Assembly: GCA_018609055.1 (NCBI GenBank)
Contig: JABAYJ010000008.1
Span: 230,657-294,656 of the forward strand
DNA: 64,000 bases
Source of the DNA: Flavobacteriales bacterium
GTDB lineage: Bacteria > Bacteroidota > Bacteroidia > Flavobacteriales_D > CAJJDF01
Reading direction: 5' to 3'
Of this stretch, positions 59,509-64,000 are shown piece after piece (the first letter of the stretch is position 1; each line of letters begins with the position of its first letter). The translations under genes were made by a program, and so were the position numbers. Under the pieces are notes generated by a model. That model did no database searches, was not told the origin of the DNA, and worked only from the letters and a program-made list of their open reading frames with translations.

Positions 59509-60165
59509 ATGAAATTTTTTATCGATACTGCTAACCTAAACGACATCAAAGATGCTAATGATTTAGGAATATTAGATGGTGTAACTACCAACCCATCATT
59601 GATGGCAAAAGAAGGAATTGGAGGAACTGATAGAGTAATGAAACATTACGTAGACATTTGCAACATTGTAGATGGACCTGTAAGTGCAGAAGTTATCTCT
59701 ACTGATTTTGACGGAATGGTGAAAGAAGGATTAGCTCTTGCCGATTTACACGAAAACATTGTGGTAAAAGTGCCAATGATTCCTGAAGGAGTTAAGGCAA
59801 TTAAATACTTTTCTGGAAAAGGAATTAAAACTAACTGTACATTAATCTTTTCTCCTGGGCAAGCATTATTAGCTGCTAAAGCTGGTGCGACATACGTTTC
59901 TCCATTTATCGGTAGATTAGATGATATCTCTACAGATGGTTTAAACTTAATTGACGAAATCAGATTAATTTTTGATAACTACGGATACCCAACAGAAATT
60001 CTTGCAGCTTCTGTTCGTCACCCAATGCATATTATTAATTGTGCTAAAATTGGTGCAGATGTAATGACTGGACCTTTAAGTGCAATATTAGCATTAGCTA
60101 AACACCCACTTACAACTAGTGGATTAGAAAAATTCTTGGCAGATCACGCTAAGGCAAACGCATAA
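59509..60165 (+). CDS. transaldolase / fructose-6-phosphate aldolase type
   Basis: A 218-residue enzyme of the short (type 3B/FSA-like) transaldolase group. [20 protein letters not shown] and [13 protein letters not shown] are conserved, and the Schiff-base lysine is K87 in [30 protein letters not shown] lies near the end. Members act as transaldolase in the pentose phosphate pathway or as fructose-6-phosphate aldolase; the two cannot be told apart here by eye. It has its own promoter-like box and is followed after 3 bp by the YciO/Sua5 gene. Confidence 0.93.
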   Translation: MKFFIDTANLNDIKDANDLGILDGVTTNPSLMAKEGIGGTDRVMKHYVDICNIVDGPVSAEVISTDFDGMVKEGLALADLHENIVVKVPMIPEGVKAIKYFSGKGIKTNCTLIFSPGQALLAAKAGATYVSPFIGRLDDISTDGLNLIDEIRLIFDNYGYPTEILAASVRHPMHIINCAKIGADVMTGPLSAILALAKHPLTTSGLEKFLADHAKANA

Positions 60166-60168
60166 ATT

Positions 60169-60792
60169 ATGTCAGCAGAATTCCTTGAAATACACCCAAT
60201 AAATCCTGAATTTAGAAAAATTCAAGAGGCAGTAAAAGTATTACAAAAAGGAGGAATTATTGCTTACCCAACAGATTCAGTTTACAATTTTGGTTGCTCG
60301 CTTGATAACAAGCGAGCAATTGAAAAATTGGCCAAACTGAAAAACATAAAGCTCAAAAAAGCAAACTTCTCTCTGGTTTGCCCAGACTTAAAATCGATTG
60401 ACGAATACACCAATCCATTTAGTCGAAGTATCTTTAAAGCTCTTAACAAGAACCTTCCTGGGCCTTTTACTTTCATCCTTAATGCAAGTAATAAAATCCC
60501 TAAACTGTTCGATACCAATAAAAAAGAAATAGGAATTAGAATCCCTGACAATAACATCTGTTTGCGAATTGTGGAATTATTGGGTGTACCAATGGTAACT
60601 TCTTCTATTCATCATGAGGATGAAATTGTAGAATACATTACTGATCCAGAATCAATTTTCGAAAAATTTGAACACCAAGTAGATTTAGTAATTGATGGTG
60701 GAATTGGGAACAATGAAGCTTCTACAGTTGTAGATTGCACCAATGATGAACTGGATATTGTGAGGCAAGGAATTGGAGAATTGGAGTATTAA
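60169..60792 (+). CDS. YciO/Sua5/YrdC family protein (L-threonylcarbamoyladenylate synthase type)
   Basis: A 207-residue YrdC-fold protein. The start KGGIIAYPTDSVYNFGCSLD matches the family, with LKKANFSLVCPDLKSIDEY and LPGPFTFIL next, and a STVVDC segment near the end. NFSLVC resembles the YciO subgroup (NFTLMC in E. coli) more than TsaC. Enzymes of this superfamily make threonylcarbamoyl-AMP for tRNA t6A; YciO paralogs have weaker or unproven activity. A strong 11-bp hairpin lies inside the gene at 60294-60319. It starts 3 bp after the transaldolase stop. Confidence 0.88.
   Translation: MSAEFLEIHPINPEFRKIQEAVKVLQKGGIIAYPTDSVYNFGCSLDNKRAIEKLAKLKNIKLKKANFSLVCPDLKSIDEYTNPFSRSIFKALNKNLPGPFTFILNASNKIPKLFDTNKKEIGIRIPDNNICLRIVELLGVPMVTSSIHHEDEIVEYITDPESIFEKFEHQVDLVIDGGIGNNEASTVVDCTNDELDIVRQGIGELEY
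60294..60319. other. 11-bp perfect hairpin inside the YciO-type gene
   Basis: TTGCTCGCTTG (60294-60304) pairs with CAAGCGAGCAA (60309-60319) around ATAA. The arms are more G+C-rich than the surrounding gene. No T-run follows on either strand, so this is not a terminator. It codes for part of GCSLDNKRAI. Confidence 0.6.
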
Positions 60793-60797
60793 GATAA

Positions 60798-61223
60798 TTG
60801 ACTTTGAATTTCTTTACAAATATAATTTCTACTACTTTTTCATTAAAACTCAAGACAGAAAAGAATGTAAAAGAAATAGCCGAATTTATTATTCAGATAA
60901 GAGGATATAAAAAAGAAAAAGAGCTAGAAGATTCAGTTACTTTTAAAACTCTTCTTCTTCAGCATATTTGGTTTCATCCTAATTTTTTAGTCTCTAAATC
61001 AACATTAAAAATTACTAGAGTTGATGAATGTCAACTTATAAAATTTAAGGTATTTCATTTAATCCCTATCATAATTTATATCCTATTCTGCCTTTTCTTT
61101 TACTATAATAATGAGTTTCAAAATATACTAATTATTCAGTTTGCACTTTTGGCTTACTTAGTATATAACAATCTTAATCAAAGAGTTATATTGAAGGAGA
61201 TTGAAAAAGAAGTAGGTAAATAA
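60798..61223 (+). CDS. hypothetical membrane-anchored protein
   Basis: A frame of up to 141 codons with no in-frame ATG; a TTG at 60798 or 60804 must serve as start if it is expressed. The N-terminal half is soluble (VKEIAEFIIQIRGYKKEKEL), and two hydrophobic helices (FHLIPIIIYILFCLFFYY and IIQFALLAYLVYNNL) lie at about 84-122, followed by a charged end (ILKEIEKEVGK). It is 5 bp after the YciO gene. I do not recognise it. Codon usage looks like that of real genes, but the absence of an ATG lowers confidence. Confidence 0.5.
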   Translation: MTLNFFTNIISTTFSLKLKTEKNVKEIAEFIIQIRGYKKEKELEDSVTFKTLLLQHIWFHPNFLVSKSTLKITRVDECQLIKFKVFHLIPIIIYILFCLFFYYNNEFQNILIIQFALLAYLVYNNLNQRVILKEIEKEVGK

Positions 61224-61234
61224 CCAAACTTTAC

Positions 61235-61242
61235 TATTTTTG
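61235..61242 (+). promoter_or_regulatory. -7 promoter element for the 61267 gene
   Basis: TATTTTTG fits TAnnTTTG and predicts transcription from about 61248, leaving a ~19-nt leader. No TTG is found at the -33 distance. Confidence 0.42.
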
Positions 61243-61266
61243 TTTCTAAACTAATTAACCAAACAA

Positions 61267-61743
61267 ATGAAAAACACACTAATACTTTTAGCCATTGCTA
61301 TCCTTCCAACATTCTCTATTGGGCAAACTATAAATAAGGAACAAGTAGTTGAGCTAGGGGAATTCTATAGTAATTATATGTTCTTGAGTTCTCCTTCTAA
61401 ATCAGTAATAAAAGCTTTTGGTGAGGATTTCTCTGAGGAAATGAAAACTGCTGTGGAATTTGTGAAAGAACTTACCAAAACGAAGAATGATCTTCTTACA
61501 GATGATTTTTTGGTTTTGCCAGATACTTCAACTTTACTAATAGTATATGCTGTAGATGCAATGCACCAAAATAGGCGTTCTAAAACAGAAGTAAACCAAT
61601 CGGAATTAGTTGAGAGTGTTATAAATGGTGACATCCCTTATAACGAATTAGTGGATGAATATTATCAAACTTTGTTTTCAAGTGTGAGTAATAAAAACAA
61701 GCCTTTCAACTTATCTAAGGTTAATTTTGAAATGAAGAAATAA
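61267..61743 (+). CDS. exported hypothetical protein
   Basis: A 158-residue protein with a signal peptide (LILLAIAILPTFSIGQ) and a helical mature part: KEQVVELGEFYSNYMFLSSP, AVEFVKELTKTKND and LLIVYAVDAMHQNRRSK. General build and length resemble the exported protein at 46666, but clear sequence similarity is not visible. No domain recognised. It has a -7 box upstream and is followed after 18 bp by another hypothetical gene. Confidence 0.68.
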   Translation: MKNTLILLAIAILPTFSIGQTINKEQVVELGEFYSNYMFLSSPSKSVIKAFGEDFSEEMKTAVEFVKELTKTKNDLLTDDFLVLPDTSTLLIVYAVDAMHQNRRSKTEVNQSELVESVINGDIPYNELVDEYYQTLFSSVSNKNKPFNLSKVNFEMKK

Positions 61744-61761
61744 AACCTAACAACCAATAGA

Positions 61762-62154
61762 TTGAGAGGAATATTTTACTTGAGTTGTATGGATATGTGT
61801 GGCTCACAAATATTTGGTTACATGAATATTGTAAGCCCTCCAAATACCGAAAAAGCTCTTAAATACATTAACAAATTCCCAACTTTTGATGGATTAGAAT
61901 ATTACCAATATACCGACCTTTCTTTTGAGGACTTTGACATGAAAATATATAACGACAAAGGGATTGAAAGCTACAAAGATAACTTTATAGACAAGTTATA
62001 TTCTGTTCTATTAAACCACTTAATTTGTTTGAATAAAGAAGGTAAAAGTCAAAATGAAATTAATGAGTTAATATCAGGTTCGATATTAAAAGACAAAACT
62101 TATTACAAGCATACTAGCAAAAAGAAATTACTAAAGAAAATATTTAAAAATTAG
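61762..62154 (+). CDS. hypothetical protein, start uncertain
   Basis: A frame of 130 codons beginning with TTG at 61762, or ATG at 61789 (MDMCGSQIFGYM), which gives 121 residues. It is acidic in the middle (YQYTDLSFEDFDMKIYND) and ends in a basic segment (TSKKKLLKKIFKN). No signal peptide or membrane helix is obvious. It follows the exported hypothetical gene by 18 bp. I do not recognise a family; it may be truncated at the N-terminus. Confidence 0.5.
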   Translation: MRGIFYLSCMDMCGSQIFGYMNIVSPPNTEKALKYINKFPTFDGLEYYQYTDLSFEDFDMKIYNDKGIESYKDNFIDKLYSVLLNHLICLNKEGKSQNEINELISGSILKDKTYYKHTSKKKLLKKIFKN

Positions 62155-62191
62155 CAGGTTCAACCTTAGCTAACTAATTAAAAATAAATAA

Positions 62192-62605
62192 TTAATTATA
62201 AATTATCTCGTAACTCACATCCGCAAACTGCCTAAACATTTCGTAAACCCCACAATATCTATCTACAGATAATTTGACGGCTTTTTCTATTTTGTCTTTT
62301 TGTAAATCATCTCCTTTAAACTTGTACAACATTTTTACTTTGTTGTAATATTTCGGGTGTTCCTCAGTAAGCTCTGCCTCTACCTCTACTTTAAAATCAG
62401 TCACTTGTGCTCTCATTTTTTCCAATAAAGAAGTTACATCCATACTTGTGCAACCAGCCAAAGAGACCAACATTAAATACTTTGGAGTCATTCCTTTTGC
62501 TTTTCCATTTTCATTAAGTGTAGCGTCTAATTGTAGCTTACCACCTGTAGTTTCTACTTCGTAAGCCATCTCGCCCTTCCAATCTGAAGTTATTTTATGT
62601 GTCAT
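62192..62605 (-). CDS. OsmC family protein
   Basis: A 137-residue OsmC/Ohr-superfamily protein. The conserved cysteines are in SLAGCTSMDVTSLLEKM and DRYCGVYEMF, the arrangement of OsmC-type peroxidases that reduce organic hydroperoxides. The N-terminal MTHKITSDWKGEMAYEV fits the usual family start, so the ATG at 62605 is chosen. An ATG at 62626 and a frame open to 62695 also exist, but the added residues are not family-like. It converges on the 61762 gene and is divergent from the GT87 gene. Confidence 0.88.
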   Translation of the reverse strand: MTHKITSDWKGEMAYEVETTGGKLQLDATLNENGKAKGMTPKYLMLVSLAGCTSMDVTSLLEKMRAQVTDFKVEVEAELTEEHPKYYNKVKMLYKFKGDDLQKDKIEKAVKLSVDRYCGVYEMFRQFADVSYEIIYN

Positions 62606-62751
62606 AATATTATGTTTACTGTTCATTGTTTTCTTAGACGAAACAAAATAGCAATTATTACTAAAAAATGCTGAACAACTAGTAGTTTGATTCAACTGAA
62701 TAAAAATACTTTTTCTTTATATTCGTAAAACAATCCTACTGATTTAAATTA

Positions 62752-64000
62752 ATGACTAAAAAACACTATTCGATAGCTACAATAGTTCTAATTCTAATCG
62801 GGATTATTTTAATGTTTGAACTAGTAAGAGATTCAATGAGAAATGGAGATTTTATTGGCTATCTAAATGCTGGTAACGCAGTACTTGATGGTAAAAACAT
62901 TTATCTAGACCAATACAACACTTGGCCGCCTTTCTTTTCAATTTTCAGTGTAATACTTGCCTTTTTTGATAACTTAAGTTGTGTTTTTATAAAATTTATA
63001 TGGCTGTTAGGTAGTGTTTTATCAATGTTTTTTATTATCAATGAATCAATAAAATTAATTTTTAATAAATCTATAAGTTTTAAAAAGAATTACGGTACGA
63101 TTCTTATTCAAAACCCTATAATATTAATTCCCTTACTGATAGTATTGCGATTTGTTATTGATAACCTAGCTAATCTTCAAATCAATATTTACATGCTTTT
63201 ATGCTCTCTGCTGAGCATTGTTTTCTTTATCAAAAAGAAATATATGTGGGTTGGATTTCTTTTAGGATTAACAATCTCACTTAAAGTTTATACCATCTTT
63301 TTCTTGTTCTATTTTTTAATCAAAAGGGAATTTAAACCCGTGTTATGGACTTTTGTATTTCTAATCGGTTTCAACTCAATAAGTTTTTTAGTATTTGGAT
63401 ACGAACAAACAATCATATATTATCAGCAGTGGGTTACAGAAATTGCTCCAAAATCCTATATAGCTAACCACAATAATCAATCAATTTTCGGATCATTTCT
63501 TCGATTTTTTACTTCCGAAAATTCTAATATCAATTTACATGTTAATGTACTAGACTTGAAACCTTATGCAGCAAAAAAACTCACTTACTTGAGTATAATT
63601 TTGTTCGCAATATTTCCAGCTGTTTTATTAAGAAAAAAGTTGGTAGATAAATCAAGTTTCAATTCCATTTTGGAGTACTCTTTACTCTTTATTATTGTTC
63701 CTCTTTTATCTCCTATTGCTTGGAAAGCCTATTTCATATTTTTATGGATTCCTTATTTTGTACTATACATCTCTTTATTTAAAGCCCAAAACGAACTAAA
63801 GAGTCTAACAATAATAGTACTTAAGTTTTTATTTTACCTTTCAATAGTATTTACGGTATTCTCAACTGAGGCTGTAATAGGCCATTACTATTCCGATATA
63901 TTAGAAGCTTATTCAGTGATTACAATTGGAACATTAATTCTTTTATTTATCACACTATTTTTAATTACTAAAAGTGATAAATTAGATGTGAAAAAACTAG
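62752..64000 (+). CDS. glycosyltransferase family 87 (DUF2029) membrane protein, 3' end cut by window
   Basis: 416 codons are open from the ATG at 62752 to the window end. The protein has many hydrophobic helices. It shows the GT87 pattern: DFIGYLNAGNAVLDGKNIY with the acidic first-loop residues, NTWPPFFSIF, then NLQINIYMLL, LGLTISLKVYTIFF and NNQSIFGSFLRFFT. GT87 enzymes are polyprenol-phosphate-dependent mannosyl/arabinosyl-type transferases acting on the outer face of the membrane. The last visible residues DKLDVKKL suggest that the C-terminus is near. Sugar donor and acceptor cannot be inferred. Confidence 0.85.
   Translation, partial: MTKKHYSIATIVLILIGIILMFELVRDSMRNGDFIGYLNAGNAVLDGKNIYLDQYNTWPPFFSIFSVILAFFDNLSCVFIKFIWLLGSVLSMFFIINESIKLIFNKSISFKKNYGTILIQNPIILIPLLIVLRFVIDNLANLQINIYMLLCSLLSIVFFIKKKYMWVGFLLGLTISLKVYTIFFLFYFLIKREFKPVLWTFVFLIGFNSISFLVFGYEQTIIYYQQWVTEIAPKSYIANHNNQSIFGSFLRFFTSENSNINLHVNVLDLKPYAAKKLTYLSIILFAIFPAVLLRKKLVDKSSFNSILEYSLLFIIVPLLSPIAWKAYFIFLWIPYFVLYISLFKAQNELKSLTIIVLKFLFYLSIVFTVFSTEAVIGHYYSDILEAYSVITIGTLILLFITLFLITKSDKLDVKKL

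Overview
The window is A+T-rich DNA (about two thirds A+T by eye) from a member of the Bacteroidota, most likely the order Flavobacteriales. Five lines of evidence support this. (1) At least five secreted proteins end in a type IX secretion (T9SS) sorting domain, and a PorP/SprF protein is encoded. (2) Bacteroidota-restricted families are present: DUF4295, DUF1599, BT_3928, DUF6438 and the DUF1684 lipid-like family. (3) Genes are generally not preceded by Shine-Dalgarno sequences. (4) Upstream regions carry the Bacteroidota -33 TTG / -7 TAnnTTTG promoter, clearest at rpmH and rpmG. (5) CarB ends before the allosteric domain. No rRNA, tRNA, CRISPR array, IS element or phage module was seen.

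Layout. 1-930: two exported proteins (minus), the first cut by the window edge. 1213-2679: PBP4-type carboxypeptidase. 2663-14229: ten minus-strand genes with gaps of 0-28 bp, probably one or a few transcripts. In transcript order they encode a secreted LVIVD/Calx-beta protein, PorP/SprF, a TPR/PD40/OmpA/DUF1573 protein, DinB, a secreted S15-type hydrolase, DUF1684, a UMF1 permease and two glycosyltransferases. 14329-16859: DUF6438 lipoprotein and YidC. 17010-24781: shikimate genes aroQ and aroK, a frameshifted secreted SGNH hydrolase, YihY, BT_3928, DUF1599, and folP with a lipoprotein. 24857-28284: small lipoprotein, alpha/beta hydrolase, the Kdo pair kdsD-like/kdsA, and a methyltransferase pseudogene. 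28281-32338: minus operon of methyltransferase, ABC exporter, acetyltransferase and M42 peptidase. 32435-37422: rpmH, carB, a secreted cohesin/PKD protein, and two fossil carB 3' ends, each with its own terminator. 37441-45674: hypothetical protein, NrtR-like regulator beside gapA, DEAD-box helicase, an HxlR regulator divergent from membrane proteins, and MutS2. 45792-51700: c-type cytochrome lipoprotein, M24 peptidase, and the translation/secretion cluster rpmG-DUF4295-lipoprotein-ftsY-rimO. 51777-56880: secreted protein, degenerate gene, an exported protein often called asparagine synthetase B, and dnaB. 57114-59399: DtxR/MntR regulator with its operator, ZIP transporter and outer-membrane protein, a metal-homeostasis operon. 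59509-62154: transaldolase, YciO/Sua5 and three poorly characterised small genes. 62192-64000: OsmC protein and a partial GT87 glycosyltransferase.

Most of the window is conserved housekeeping DNA. No obvious defence island or other novel multi-gene system was found. The most unusual structure is downstream of carB. Three carB 3' ends (one intact, two truncated) each keep the reading frame, differ mostly at synonymous sites, and are followed by closely similar terminators. This suggests either recurrent insertion at the carB 3' end or loss of functional carB paralogs. Other points of interest are three genes broken by stops or frameshifts, an MntR-type operator with an apparently leaderless promoter, a repeated operator at the HxlR gene, and a three-hairpin block after gapA.
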